Numbered from the stretch's first letter, positions 21,092 through 31,812 are shown. The stretch is 64,000 nt of DNA from Ustilago trichophora (GCA_900323505.1 OOIN01000018.1:186001-250000), one strand, 5' to 3'. The notes: generated by a model from the sequence alone, not told the origin. Made by a program: numbers and translations.

Positions 21092-22531
21092 CTAAGTCGT
21101 GGTGACAGGTACGCTTGCCAATCTTGGGAAAGCCTCTTTTGCACTTAGAACGACGATTCCTCTTTCATGAGCAATGTAACCTTTGACGTAACCTTTGTAG
21201 ATGAGTGTAGCCAGGATCCATTCCAACTCTTTGATGGTGTAGCGTAGATCAACGAGGTGGCAACTTGTAGCGCTGTGAAGGGTGGATAGGTTCAATCTGG
21301 TGGGTCTGGTTTGAGATGGTTGGAGAAGAGGTAAAGAGAGCCAGATTCGTTTGAGGAGGGTTCGTAGGGTTGCTTCACGTGCACGTTCCATTGCGATAAA
21401 GGTTCCTTTCTTAACGAGCCAAGTTTCGATGTTGGGTTGGGTGAGGAGTGAGTCGAATGTTTTCACGTCTCCTTGGCGTAGTGCGGTGATGAAGGGGGCA
21501 TAGGCCATGAGTTTTCCTCCTCCAACTGCGTCGAGTAGAGCTGGATGTGGTAGCGAACCTTTCAAGAGCTTGATGGGGATCAAGTAGGTTAAGATGAGAG
21601 TCTGGTTTGATGTGGCATCTCTGTGACACAGTCGAAGAGCAGATTCTAGCTCCACCTCGGCCCGATCGTATTCTTCGTTGAGAAACGCCAACACCCCAAC
21701 GTAGTATCGAAATGTAACCTGCTGACTACGTGGGAAAGTGCCAAGCTCCGGTAAGACGGCGGCATTGATGGCACGAAGAATGTTTCGACAGAGCGAAACG
21801 GATTTGAGCCGAAAATACGTCTTAAAGACCAATCCAACGATTTCGTAGGTTCCCCATTTCCGACTTTCTTCCAACTCGGAATTGCGATCTGCAATACAGG
21901 CCGTGAAGGCTTTGTTGAGTTGTCGAGCGCACTCTTCCAGTTTCTTGTTTGCAATGCTCGAGGTACGGACTGTTGAAGAGGAAGAGGTAGAAGTAGGGGT
22001 GTTTGAGATGGCCGCGGCGACGGCTTGACTACTGTTGCTGTTCACGGGAGGAGGTAAAGGCTTCTGAATGGCCTCTAGGGCCGCAGCATCGGCTTGGACC
22101 GCCAGCCATCGCAGATTGAGACACAAGATACGCAGTAGAGGTATAGCCCATCTTCCCGGGGTCAAGGTTGCAAAGTGACGCAGAAAGGCGGTCACGGCAG
22201 CATTGTACGCGTCGAATGCCTCGCCGAGTCTCTCGGCTCTCGTCTTCCCCTCTCCATCCACAGCATCGCTCGAGTAGCCGGTCAAAGAGGAAGCGAGCGA
22301 GAACGAATACAGTGCAGTCAAGTGATGCAGGCACATATCTTCCCACGGACTAGCCAGGTAGCCGGAACATTTGCGAAGGGAAGAAACGATACGGTGAGGT
22401 CGAGCATCGCCCAGCTCCAGCAGGACCGAGGCTGCCACCGGCCCACCGATCGCAAAGAGCTGCGCTAGAGAATGGCCATCGTGCGTCTGAGATGCGGTGA
22501 TCACTGCGTCGGCGAATAACGACGGTTTCAT
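21092..22531 (-). CDS. CSN12/PCID2-like PCI-domain protein (Thp1 family)
   Basis: 479 aa from ATG 22531 (MKPSLFADAVITASQTHDG). An in-frame extension of 42 codons upstream lacks an ATG and is composition-poor, so this start is preferred. The N-terminal half is helical with a low-complexity Ser/Thr/Asn linker near residues 170-190. Then comes the characteristic family block: KKLEECARQLNKAFTACIAD, followed by WGTYEIVGLVFKTYFRLKSV and a tetratricopeptide-like repeat (VTFRYYVGVLAFLNEEYDRA). The C-terminus fits a PCI winged helix (IKELEWILATLIYKGYVKGY). Yeast Csn12 and Thp1 and human PCID2 act with Sem1 in mRNA export or splicing (TREX-2-like) or at the COP9 signalosome. Which complex applies here cannot be told from sequence. 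It is convergent with CAND1. Confidence 0.88.
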   Translation of the reverse strand: MKPSLFADAVITASQTHDGHSLAQLFAIGGPVAASVLLELGDARPHRIVSSLRKCSGYLASPWEDMCLHHLTALYSFSLASSLTGYSSDAVDGEGKTRAERLGEAFDAYNAAVTAFLRHFATLTPGRWAIPLLRILCLNLRWLAVQADAAALEAIQKPLPPPVNSNSSQAVAAAISNTPTSTSSSSTVRTSSIANKKLEECARQLNKAFTACIADRNSELEESRKWGTYEIVGLVFKTYFRLKSVSLCRNILRAINAAVLPELGTFPRSQQVTFRYYVGVLAFLNEEYDRAEVELESALRLCHRDATSNQTLILTYLIPIKLLKGSLPHPALLDAVGGGKLMAYAPFITALRQGDVKTFDSLLTQPNIETWLVKKGTFIAMERAREATLRTLLKRIWLSLPLLQPSQTRPTRLNLSTLHSATSCHLVDLRYTIKELEWILATLIYKGYVKGYIAHERGIVVLSAKEAFPRLASVPVTTT

Positions 22532-23072
22532 CGTGAGCAAAAAGGGTGAAGTCAAGAGACTAGGTGATATGGTAGTAGGTAGGATGGAGAGACAAAGAGA
22601 GGTGTTGTTTCTTCGCGTTCCTCCACTCGGCAAAATGGTCGGAAGTCGGGAAATCACTCGCAGGCTGTGACAGTGGCCTGTCCGCGTGTTTCTTCCCGTT
22701 TGCTCTTGTCACACAATGCTCACACACGATACCCGACCAGATGTGGCGAGAAAGGCAAGAGGAGCAGCGCAAAGCTGCAAACAGTGTTGCAAATTAACAC
22801 ATCGTACACCATCATGGAACCATTGAAAATAGACATAACAAAAAGAAACTAAGCATGTAAGAAGAAAGCAAAAACGAAGAACCCAGAACTAGCTGAACTA
22901 CAGAAGAGCCTTTTTATATAAGTGCACGCCTGCCTCGTGCAGGCCCTCTTTCAGTGGTCGCATACACAGCAGCGACGAGAATTGGACAGATGTCAGTACG
23001 AGAAGCATCTTTTCCAACAGCAGCAGCAGCAGCAGCAGCAGCAAGGGGCTCGATGGTGATGATGATGGTATA
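22532..23072. other. Intergenic region with CAG repeat
   Basis: Upstream of the PCI gene and downstream of the 212-codon open frame. Apart from the CAG run at 23018-23043, no feature is recognisable. Confidence 0.55.
23018..23043. repeat. CAG triplet repeat
   Basis: About eight CAG units just beyond the end of the small open frame that terminates at 23073. Confidence 0.9.
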
Positions 23073-23711
23073 TCAGCGAAGCAGTTCGTTGAGCACGAGC
23101 GCCGAGATCGGCGTTGCCGAGTTTCGGAACCGGGCAATGCGGACTAGGACAATGACGCGGAAGATGATTCGAAAGATGGCACGGAGGAAGACGAGGTGTG
23201 AAACTGTCGATAGTACCGCGGTGCCTTCTTGAGTGATGGTAGAGGTGGCAGCAGTGGCGATAGGGTTGGAGGTGGGATTGAGGAGGAAGGTTGTGAGCAG
23301 GTTGCCGAGGCCAGAAGGGGTTGAAGTTTTGGTGTTGGCCAAGGCTGCTGCTGCTCCGGCGAGCAGCAGTGAGCTACTGTTGCTGTTATTCGTTGCAGCA
23401 GCCTCCGCAGTACAACCTTGGGGAGAAACGCTCTTCGTCGGCTTCGTGGGAGACTCGGGCGGAGGTTGACCGGCCAACCACCGCACAGCATCCCACGAAG
23501 TCAAGCCTTTCTTCGGCCCAACCTCTTCGTCATCCCGACATTGTTGTTGTCGTTGCGGTTGTTTTTGTTCTCGTCTTTGATGCGGATGCTCAAAAACGTC
23601 GCCTGCACTTTTCACCTTTTGCTGATTTTGCTGTTGCTGCTGCTGATGCTGTTGAAGATGACCGAGCCTCTCGTACCTACCTCTGATCCTATCATCCAAT
23701 CTCTTGCCCAT
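23073..23711 (-). CDS. Doubtful 212-aa open frame directly downstream of the 1930-aa gene
   Basis: An open frame from ATG 23711 (MGKRLDDRIRGRYERLGHLQ) to 23073, beginning only 32 bases after the stop of the large upstream gene, on the same strand but in another frame. It encodes a Gln-rich start, a central Ser/Thr/Ala-rich part (LLLAGAAAALANTKTSTPSG) and a hydrophobic, Arg-containing C-terminus (LVFLRAIFRIIFRVIVLV). The composition is more protein-like than most chance frames nearby. The tiny spacing makes an independent promoter unlikely, however, and it may simply be the 3' untranslated region. No homologous family is recognised. Confidence 0.25.
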   Translation of the reverse strand: MGKRLDDRIRGRYERLGHLQQHQQQQQQNQQKVKSAGDVFEHPHQRREQKQPQRQQQCRDDEEVGPKKGLTSWDAVRWLAGQPPPESPTKPTKSVSPQGCTAEAAATNNSNSSSLLLAGAAAALANTKTSTPSGLGNLLTTFLLNPTSNPIATAATSTITQEGTAVLSTVSHLVFLRAIFRIIFRVIVLVRIARFRNSATPISALVLNELLR

Positions 23712-23743
23712 CGCTCGTGCCCGCAACCACCCTAGCAGGCGTC

Positions 23744-26700
23744 TTAAAAATTCGTCACGACCGCATACACCGCTCCCGTAAATCCAGCAAACACCAACAC
23801 TCCACTCAGGATCGCCGCTACCCTATTCAGTAGCACAAAGCGCTCGAGATCCTTCCACTGCGCTCCCTTTTGCACGACCGCTACTTGACTACCCACCTTG
23901 CTCACCATCTCCTCCGCAGCTCTTGGCTCAGCGACAAAGGTCGACGTCGACGCAGGCGATGGGGCAAACACGTGTTGCTCTCCCTCGCCAGAGAACGGAG
24001 AGCCAGCAGCAAAGATACGGCTTCGGCGAGGCTCTTCGGTTTCAGCCAAAGGTTCCATCGGCTGCGTACGCCACACGCCGGCGAAGCTTGGCTGTGGCTC
24101 TGCAACGACGCGGACGGGAGACTGGTAGAAGCTGATCTGAGGGTTGGTGTCGAGCAAAGAGCCCAAGCTGCGGGTTTTGCTCTTGCGCACTTTGGACGGC
24201 GGAGGCTTGTTGGGATCCGAAGTGCTGGTTTTGGCACTGCTGGCGGTGTTGGTGGAGGATGCGGCGTAGGATGTGGCGCTGGGCATGCCGGTCAGTCCTA
24301 GGCCAGTTTCGGTGGGTGCACCGGCTCCCCAGCCTTGGTCGTAGCTCGAGTTGCCAAAGGTGGTTGAGCTTGAGCCTGGATTCGGGCTTCCGTTGGGAGA
24401 GTTGTGTTGCATACTCGGTTCGTGCTGCCACGCATCCACTTTACGCTCATCCGCAGAGGGATGTCTAAGCTGACCATCTGGAGTCAGATACCATCCACCG
24501 ATCATCCACAGCCACGGCATGCCGAGGAATCCAGCCCAGAACATGTTTTTGCTCGGCGTGTTGCTGTCCAACAGAGAAGCCGGGATGGCAAACAGGCCAT
24601 GGCCGCCCACTGCAGCATGGTGATTCGCAACGCGACGCTTTGATCTGCTCCGGTTGGCCGTCAGCGGTGGCGCTTGGGCGTGGAGCGAAAAGCTTCCAGA
24701 TGCACCATGGCGATGCCGGCTACGAGTAAAGATGGATACAGTGGGCTGCTGGTCGTCATCGTACTCTTCGTGGTGGTGATGGAGGTGCTGGTCGTCGACT
24801 GCGAATCGGGCTGTGCGGGTGCGTCGGTGAAGCTTGGCGTGATTCTTCTCGGGACTGATGCCAAAGTCGCCCAATGCTGAAGCTTGGTGGGGAGATGCCT
24901 GATCGTACGGAGCGTGATGCGCATCGGCAAACTGGCTACGTTTCTGATAGCCAGCATGGGTCCAGCTCTCAGAAGCATCCGGCATGGGCGTGTGGAACGT
25001 CTCGCCTGCCTCTTGTGCGAATTCGTTCTCTTGCCAAGTCATGCCTTGACCTGCAAGCCGGCGCATCTCGTCGCGGGCCCGGTCGAGTTCAGATACCGTC
25101 ATACCGTGGTCGTCCGTCGTGGTTGAGGCTCGAGCCTGGCGCGGAGCAGTGGCGCTGCTGGATAGCAGGAGGGGTATGTGGTTCGCAGCAGCAGTGGAAG
25201 GCTGGTGGTCAATGTATATGTTCTGCTGCTGCTGCTGGGCAGCACCCCAGTCGTGAGGCTCAAACGCCATCCGGGGTGTGAAGCCGGAGGGGCTGTCTGC
25301 TATCCTGGGCGATCGCATCGCGTCGAGCCATGCCCTTTCGGGTCCGACTGCTGCGGCATCGTTGGCCGTCGACACTGGAAGTGTGCTAGCCCGTTCCTTT
25401 CCTCCAAAAACGGTGAGCGACATCCTCTTGTTCTTGACACTCCCCGCTCTCGAAAGTCCACCATGACGAATCGATGTCTCCACATCTTGCTGACCAGCAT
25501 CATCGCTCGTATCATGCACATAAGGCAAACGAGTCGATTCAACAGCGGCAGACGTCGAAGTGATGTACCCAATGCCCGAATTGCGTTTCCTCTGACGCTC
25601 GACTGCGCTCATCCTGCGGAGCTTCTTGAGGGCTTCTATGCGTTGCTTTTCCCTCTCTTCCGCCGAGAGATCTGCGCGATCCGCGGTCTCCTGATCAGTC
25701 GCCTCACCAGCTCCCTCCTCCGCAGGAGCAGCAAGTCGGGGCGATCCAGCGAGCAAGCGCAGCGCTACAGCACGAGCATCCTTCTCCGCTATCTCGTCAT
25801 CTTCCCCCGGTGTCGGAGAGCGGAATCTCTGCCTCGACATATCCAAATTGTATCTTCCACTGCTCTGTCTCTTCTCCACCAGCGATAACGGCCGGAAGGA
25901 GCCCCTCGAGGCGGTCCTCTCGCCTTCTTTCGATACTGGCGCGGGTGCAGCCTGTTCAACCCTGGCTTCGCCACTCTGCAAGCTGCTGTTGTTGGCTAGT
26001 TCGAGATCGACACTGCGATCACCGTTTGGAGCAGCAGCCGAGTTGAACGATGTGCGTCTGGGAGAAGCCATAGCGCTCCACAGTTTGCTCACCCACTGGC
26101 CTGCCTTTGCTCCATCTCCGCTTTTGGCTACATCATCGCGATCGAGTGCAACCTCGGTCTCGAGGCCACCATCATCCAAGTCGATGTTGACGAATTTGAC
26201 ACCATCCGCCGTGTTGTCCGTGGAAGGTCGCATGCCAAGTCCCAGCGTTTGGGCGTGATCTCGGCTGCGACGGGAATTGTTGCGGCGCCATCCGAAGCTT
26301 CCTGTCTTGGGCTTGCTCGATACGTCAAGGAACCGGTGGTGTTGGTCGGCATCGGTGGAGGTGGTGGCGGTGGTGGTGGTGGCGAGAGCCGCAGGGGTAG
26401 CGTTGTATACGAAAGCAGAGATCGAAGAAGCGTTGCTCTGAGAGTGGAGCAAGGTGCGGTCGGTGGGCAGTTGCGCACGGTGCACGGCAACATCGGTAGC
26501 GAGGGGGCTATTGACGAGTGCGCTTAGACCGCCGGGAGCGCTGCTGCCCACTTCTTTGCCACTCACGGTTCGCGGCGAGCGACAGTCGTTGGGAAGGACG
26601 GGGCTCGGACCGCCCATGTCGTTACTGAGACCAGGGTCGAGGTTCCGACGGCTGCCGCGGGTCAGAAGGGCTTCTTTGGACTTGGATCGCGTGCGCTGCA

Positions 26701-29536
26701 AGGTCTCTGCTTCGGGCGACATTTGAATGGAGAGATGCGGAGAGGCAATGTCTTGCGGATATCGGTTCATGCATCGAGAAGCTTGGCGGAGGAGGTCGGT
26801 CGTGATCGGGGCAAAGCCTTTGCCGCCCTCGGTGATGGAGTTGCGTTGAGCCGCATTGGAGGAAGGATAGTCAAAGTCGAGGCCAAGGCCTTGGACACCT
26901 GACTCACGCTTCGCAGCCTCCGATTCCACCTTTTGGCCTGCATTGTCGAGCTGTGGCGTCGGATGACCGCTGTGAATGATGGTGGTCAAGGCCGGCGATA
27001 CGATCGAATCCTGCACCGCTAGCTTCTCGCCGTTCTGAGAGACGTTGAAGTTGAGCAGCAGTGGGGACTGAGGCCAAGGCCCCGTAGTACCACTCCGGTT
27101 GCGTGTCATTGGTGCCGCAGCAGCAGCTTTAGACTCGGATCCGTTGTGCGAAGCAGCGCGCTCCATTTTCGCAGCTTGACTTGGCATCAACGACGGCTGA
27201 CCTGAAATGAAGCGGAACGGATCTGCGCTCTCGTCCGGCGTCGACACGGTTGAGATCACCATGGTCTGGCGTGCCGTAGCGTGCCGGTCGTCATCCGTTG
27301 CCTCGGTACTTCTCGAATCCTGTCTCGATCTAGCTTCGGCCGCGGCTTCCACCTCGGACTTGGAAGGCAGCGCTGCCTGGCTAGTCCTCTCATCTGCACG
27401 GATAGACAGCCTCACCGCCGCCTGATCTGCCTCGAACAGACGCTGGTGCGAAGCGAGCTCGTCGTGCTGGAGAAGCGCCTTTCGCTGACGTTGGGTTAGA
27501 ATCCACTGTTCGGTATTGCGGTTCCCCCTGCCTAGCTCTTGGTCAGCACTCGTCGAGGCCTCCTTGAGCGTGGCAGCGGCCTCGCCCAGAGAGCTCATCT
27601 CTGTGAGAGTTGCGGTCTTGGGCTGCATCTCACTGGAGATAGACGGGCGAGTGATGGCTGTAAAGTGCGTCTTGGAGCTGTTGGCAGTGCCCGGCATCAT
27701 GTCTGAAAAGACTGGGGTGAAGGGTGTCAATGGCGAGTGATGGGTAGAAGGTGTAGATCGATCCGACATGCTCCACGTCATGGTTGTTACCGAGGAGCCC
27801 ACGGTGTTGCTCAGTGTCATGGGTACCGAGGTGAGTGTCGATGATGTGGCCATGGAAGTGGTGCCAGTGGCTTGCTGAGGAAGGGCAGCCCAGTCGTCCT
27901 GGCCTGGGAAGAGTGCTTGGTATCGCTGGAGTGGTGGCAACGGCGGAAGCTGTTCCATCTCTCCTGCTACCCACCTTGGCCCATCGCCAATGCTGTGATT
28001 GTCCGAATTCGCGGTCCTAAAGCTGTCCAAACTGCTGCGGTGCGTCTGTGTCGTTCTAGACCGGAGCGAGCGAGCAGCTTCGCTGTAATCGATCGATGAA
28101 GCCGATGGTCTGGTGCGTTGTGCCTTGCTGAGGGTCGATTCGGCATCGTTTGCCGTCTGAAAAGCAGATGTGGAAGCCAGAGAGTGTTGTTGGAAAGACG
28201 GGCTGAGTGCAGGCGAAGGAAGCGGCTCGTTAGGAGGTGGGAAAGGCGGTGGTCCAAGGGAGGCGAGTGATGCAGAGGCTCGGAAGGACCGATTCGAGTG
28301 CGATCTTGCTCGACGTGTCTGAACCGGTGTGGCATTCGACGCATACGAGGGAGAGTGAATCGTAGCGGTAGCGGTGGTGGGAGTGCGTCGGAGTGCTTCC
28401 GAGCTCTGCTGCTTGGTGGCTGCGCGCGCAGCTGAGGTGGACGCGGCTCTTCGGATCGCTGCCGATTCGTCAGAGGAGCCGTTCAGAGGGGAAGAAGAAG
28501 AAGACGACGTGCTGACGTCGGGGAGGCGGCTGACAGCAGCTCCTCTGCGAGTCGCACTGATTGGCGTTAGAGGTAACGGCTCTGCCGCTGCGTGGGAAGC
28601 TCGGCCAAAGTCGTCCAACAAGGGTACTGAACTGGTAGCTGGTGTGATGGGAGAAAAGATGCTTTTTCCCACGAGCTCACCACTGGCTGGACGTAATAAA
28701 AGCGCCATCGACTTGCCGATGGCCTCGATTGGTGGTTCGAGCTTGCGCATTGCGAGCTGTCGCTGTCGCTTGGCCTCTGATCCAGGCGTCAAGTTGAGCG
28801 GTGCTGGTGGCGCCTTTCTGCGCTTGTCCCAGTCTGCATCTGCACGCATGCTTCGCACCACCTTGCTGTTGGGAGACGGTGATGTGCTCAGCTCGGTGGA
28901 AGCCGAAAGCGAGTTGGAAGAGGTCGATGCGATTGGCAGAGTCGACTTTGCTGGCGTATACGGATCCATCTCGTGCGATGATTCAGCTTGCAACGATTCA
29001 GGCGTGTCATCAGGAGAGAAATGGCTGGTGGGAGGTTGCATCTCTCGCTCACGAGAAGAGTCTAGGGCGCTTCCACTCGAGTTCTGCGGATCCGATGACG
29101 ACGACGAGGAGCGGTCGAACCGCGAAATATAGTCAAAGGACAGATCCAGGTCGACATCCCCGTCGTCATCTGAAGCTGGTCCTGCTGCGCCGTTGGTGTA
29201 GATCGGATTACAGTCGAAACTTCCTCCAAGTGTGAGTGGGCGACCGCCGAATGATGCACGTGCGAGCTCTGCAGAAAAGTGGTAGACCCTCTTGTTCTTC
29301 TGAGGACTGTCTTGTCTCGACGTGGTAGATTGCTGGCTATCTTTGGATCGTGAAGTCTGGTTGTTGTCGGAAAAGGTGGCGAGTTTAGGACTTGGACTAT
29401 TGGCAAGCCATAATCCTGCACCTGATCCGCTGTGACCATGTGGCGAGCGATGCAACGTGTTGGAACGAGCGATGAGCTTGGATGGCTTGCGAGAGACACT
29501 GCCATCCATTCCCGCTGTTGAAGAGCCGCTAGCCAT
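23744..29536 (-). CDS. 1930-aa Ser-rich protein with C-terminal membrane segments
   Basis: A single uninterrupted frame from ATG 29536 in good context (AAAATGGC). Most of the chain is Ser/Thr/Pro/Ala-rich and predicted disordered, with charged coiled-coil-like pieces (about residues 1310-1350, around EKQRIEALKKLRRMSAVERQ), a Gln run and a His-rich stretch (HLHHHHEEYDDDQQ). Near residue 1660 is a compact hydrophobic block, FWAGFLGMPWLWMIGGWYL, followed by a basic/polar segment (RHPSADERKVDAWQHE). The extreme C-terminus is a membrane helix (LLNRVAAILSGVLVFAGFTG) ending TNF. This layout suggests a tail-anchored or two-pass scaffold with a very large cytosolic N-terminus. I do not recognise the family; fungal proteins with a similar GF.xPW.W.IG membrane motif are usually annotated only as serine-rich. 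The function is unknown. Confidence 0.85.
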   Translation of the reverse strand: MASGSSTAGMDGSVSRKPSKLIARSNTLHRSPHGHSGSGAGLWLANSPSPKLATFSDNNQTSRSKDSQQSTTSRQDSPQKNKRVYHFSAELARASFGGRPLTLGGSFDCNPIYTNGAAGPASDDDGDVDLDLSFDYISRFDRSSSSSSDPQNSSGSALDSSREREMQPPTSHFSPDDTPESLQAESSHEMDPYTPAKSTLPIASTSSNSLSASTELSTSPSPNSKVVRSMRADADWDKRRKAPPAPLNLTPGSEAKRQRQLAMRKLEPPIEAIGKSMALLLRPASGELVGKSIFSPITPATSSVPLLDDFGRASHAAAEPLPLTPISATRRGAAVSRLPDVSTSSSSSSPLNGSSDESAAIRRAASTSAARAATKQQSSEALRRTPTTATATIHSPSYASNATPVQTRRARSHSNRSFRASASLASLGPPPFPPPNEPLPSPALSPSFQQHSLASTSAFQTANDAESTLSKAQRTRPSASSIDYSEAARSLRSRTTQTHRSSLDSFRTANSDNHSIGDGPRWVAGEMEQLPPLPPLQRYQALFPGQDDWAALPQQATGTTSMATSSTLTSVPMTLSNTVGSSVTTMTWSMSDRSTPSTHHSPLTPFTPVFSDMMPGTANSSKTHFTAITRPSISSEMQPKTATLTEMSSLGEAAATLKEASTSADQELGRGNRNTEQWILTQRQRKALLQHDELASHQRLFEADQAAVRLSIRADERTSQAALPSKSEVEAAAEARSRQDSRSTEATDDDRHATARQTMVISTVSTPDESADPFRFISGQPSLMPSQAAKMERAASHNGSESKAAAAAPMTRNRSGTTGPWPQSPLLLNFNVSQNGEKLAVQDSIVSPALTTIIHSGHPTPQLDNAGQKVESEAAKRESGVQGLGLDFDYPSSNAAQRNSITEGGKGFAPITTDLLRQASRCMNRYPQDIASPHLSIQMSPEAETLQRTRSKSKEALLTRGSRRNLDPGLSNDMGGPSPVLPNDCRSPRTVSGKEVGSSAPGGLSALVNSPLATDVAVHRAQLPTDRTLLHSQSNASSISAFVYNATPAALATTTTATTSTDADQHHRFLDVSSKPKTGSFGWRRNNSRRSRDHAQTLGLGMRPSTDNTADGVKFVNIDLDDGGLETEVALDRDDVAKSGDGAKAGQWVSKLWSAMASPRRTSFNSAAAPNGDRSVDLELANNSSLQSGEARVEQAAPAPVSKEGERTASRGSFRPLSLVEKRQSSGRYNLDMSRQRFRSPTPGEDDEIAEKDARAVALRLLAGSPRLAAPAEEGAGEATDQETADRADLSAEEREKQRIEALKKLRRMSAVERQRKRNSGIGYITSTSAAVESTRLPYVHDTSDDAGQQDVETSIRHGGLSRAGSVKNKRMSLTVFGGKERASTLPVSTANDAAAVGPERAWLDAMRSPRIADSPSGFTPRMAFEPHDWGAAQQQQQNIYIDHQPSTAAANHIPLLLSSSATAPRQARASTTTDDHGMTVSELDRARDEMRRLAGQGMTWQENEFAQEAGETFHTPMPDASESWTHAGYQKRSQFADAHHAPYDQASPHQASALGDFGISPEKNHAKLHRRTRTARFAVDDQHLHHHHEEYDDDQQPTVSIFTRSRHRHGASGSFSLHAQAPPLTANRSRSKRRVANHHAAVGGHGLFAIPASLLDSNTPSKNMFWAGFLGMPWLWMIGGWYLTPDGQLRHPSADERKVDAWQHEPSMQHNSPNGSPNPGSSSTTFGNSSYDQGWGAGAPTETGLGLTGMPSATSYAASSTNTASSAKTSTSDPNKPPPSKVRKSKTRSLGSLLDTNPQISFYQSPVRVVAEPQPSFAGVWRTQPMEPLAETEEPRRSRIFAAGSPFSGEGEQHVFAPSPASTSTFVAEPRAAEEMVSKVGSQVAVVQKGAQWKDLERFVLLNRVAAILSGVLVFAGFTGAVYAVVTNF

Positions 29537-31276
29537 TTTGTTCCAAAGGTCTTGTCAGGGTATAAGCAGTTGCTGCGTAAAGAGATGGAGTAGTTGACGA
29601 GATGTGAAGCTGTCGGTGTCGAAGTAGGGTGCAGAAGCTGGCTTGCTGGCCGGCGTGACGAGCTAGCTACGTATATTAGGCGCTGTTCTCTAGCATGATG
29701 GAGTCTCTGCCAGTCTGCTGTGGAGTCAGGGTCGATAAGCAGAAGCTGCACACTTTGAAGATCACGTGTCTCCTACTGCTGCTGCTGCTGCCGTGTTGAT
29801 GTGGTTGTTGTTGCTGTGCTGATCTGCCCCCGCGTGATGTGATGAAAGGGAGGTGAGATGAAGCTGCAAGATAACGGTGGGAGTGGGTAGATGATCGTCG
29901 TTGCTGGCTGCAGATTCCGAAATGAAGGTCTGAGACTCCCGACTGACCAGGTGATTTGATTGGCCTTGTTGGAAGTGCAGGCGTGATGGTCGCCAAGAAG
30001 CGAGAATCTAAGAAAGAGATAGAGACTGTAAACGGGTGGTAGTTTGGATGGATTGGAGCGGCGATGGAACCTGATCGCATACAATGGTGTCGGGTGCAAG
30101 TGGAAGTGCAGGATGCAGTAGCTTCGACAACAACGACGACGGCGAGGAGGAGCAGGAGCAGGAGAATGAGGGTGCCAAGCGAGTGGAGCGCGGAACGGTA
30201 GTCGGTTCGACGTGTACTGTAGACTTTGCAACGGGACGCTTTGCAGGCGCGAGGATGTGAGGTTTTGCTTCGAGATGGCAGTCTGCTGTAAGAGAGGGCT
30301 GATTCAGGGTTTGAGAGAGAGGTCGAGGGCGGTAGAGTAGGTCTCAGATACTAACCAAGGCGGGGGAGAGAGGAGTGGCTCGACTGGTTCGAAATGCCAA
30401 AGTTAGCAGCTCAGACGCAGCAGAAAAGGGTTCTGGGAGCGAGTTAGCTGTTGATGGTCTGGAAAAGGTCAAAGGGGAGGACGATGTTTTGGGTGAGGCG
30501 GGGCGGCTCAGAGGAAAGATTGAAGCGGAGATCGGCAGGCACGAGCTTTCCACCCTTACCAAGTGGTTCTTTCTCTTTCCCTTGGCTTGCTTTCTTTCGA
30601 AACTCAGAAGCAGAAGCATCATGCGCAATCCAGCGAGAGCGGTCAGCACTAGTCACTGTGCAAAGAGGCAGTCCCAGCGGGTGTGCTACAAGGTACGGTA
30701 CAAAGGGGCAAGAGGGCAGCGTACTGTAAACCAGGCGCTCATCCCATGCACGCAGGAGATCAACGACACAGCGATGAGCAGTGGCAGATGACCAAAAAAG
30801 AAGCTCGAAGTGTACACAATGTGACGTTTTGCCGAAGATACAGTAGGCCCAAGGTGGAAGGTGTCGATACTGATCGACGTTGCAGTCCCCGAATAGGAGG
30901 TTCAATACGTTGGCCTCGGCGGGCAAGACCGAGGATGGGATGAGGGATGTCAGCTAAACACATACTGTAGTTTGGCGTAGATGGAGAGCTGTCATTTCTC
31001 GTCGCTCTGTCTTTCTCGGTTTTGGGGGCTTTGGCTCGGGAATTTCGAATGCATTCAAAGTGTAGGCTGCCTGACAGCACAATGCAGACGGTAAGGCCGA
31101 CGTGCAGCACCATGTTTTGCCAGGCACGCGTCTCGTTCAGGACGATACAACAAAACAACAACAACAACAACAACACAACACCACCACTTTCCACTTTCAC
31201 TCACACTCTCTCTCCCTGCGTGTCCGTCCAAAAAAGAAGGCTTTTACAACTCCGACTCGGCGATGGAGTCTGCTTG

Positions 31277-31308
<32 letters not shown>

Positions 31309-31812
31309 TCTTTTCTCTTTCTCATGTTCTTTTGTCAGCGTCATCAAAGGGATGCGTTCAGCAAAGCGGAAAGCGGATACCGGCGATACTGTATTGCCGT
31401 TCGGTACGCTGTGAAAGGGGCCAAGTTTCCAAAGGCTCATCATTGTGCGAGCAAAGGGGCTTGAGTGGTGAGAAGGTGATATAGCGTGCACTGTGGGTCG
31501 GTCGGTCGCGCTCAGGTGTCATGGCAAGGTTGAGAGCTAAAGAGGAACAGATTTGCGCAGTGCATTGCAGCGCTCTGGAGCCGCGCGCCTTAGGGAACGC
31601 GTTGCAGTTTTTTTTTCAACAGTGGAATTCTGTTAGACCTACCGAACTGTCAAAGTCATGCTTAGATAAGCTGCAACGTTGGACCCTCTTCTTCTCCACT
31701 CGATACGCTTTGACCATACGAGCCTCTTCTTCCTACCGCCGAATCTTTTTGACCCTAGACATCCTCTCGCCATCGCACGCCAACTCCTTTCTTTCGTAAA
31801 GCGGGCCCCAAT
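29537..31812. other. Divergent intergenic region between the 1930-aa gene and MED18
   Basis: No supported gene. It contains CTG/GTT triplet runs at about 29773-29815, a CAA run at about 31147-31175 and an AGCC array at 31277-31308. The final stretch before 31813 is pyrimidine-rich, as expected for the MED18 promoter and leader. Confidence 0.55.
31277..31308. repeat. (AGCC)8 tetranucleotide repeat
   Basis: Eight perfect AGCC units, about 500 bases upstream of the MED18 start. Confidence 0.92.
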
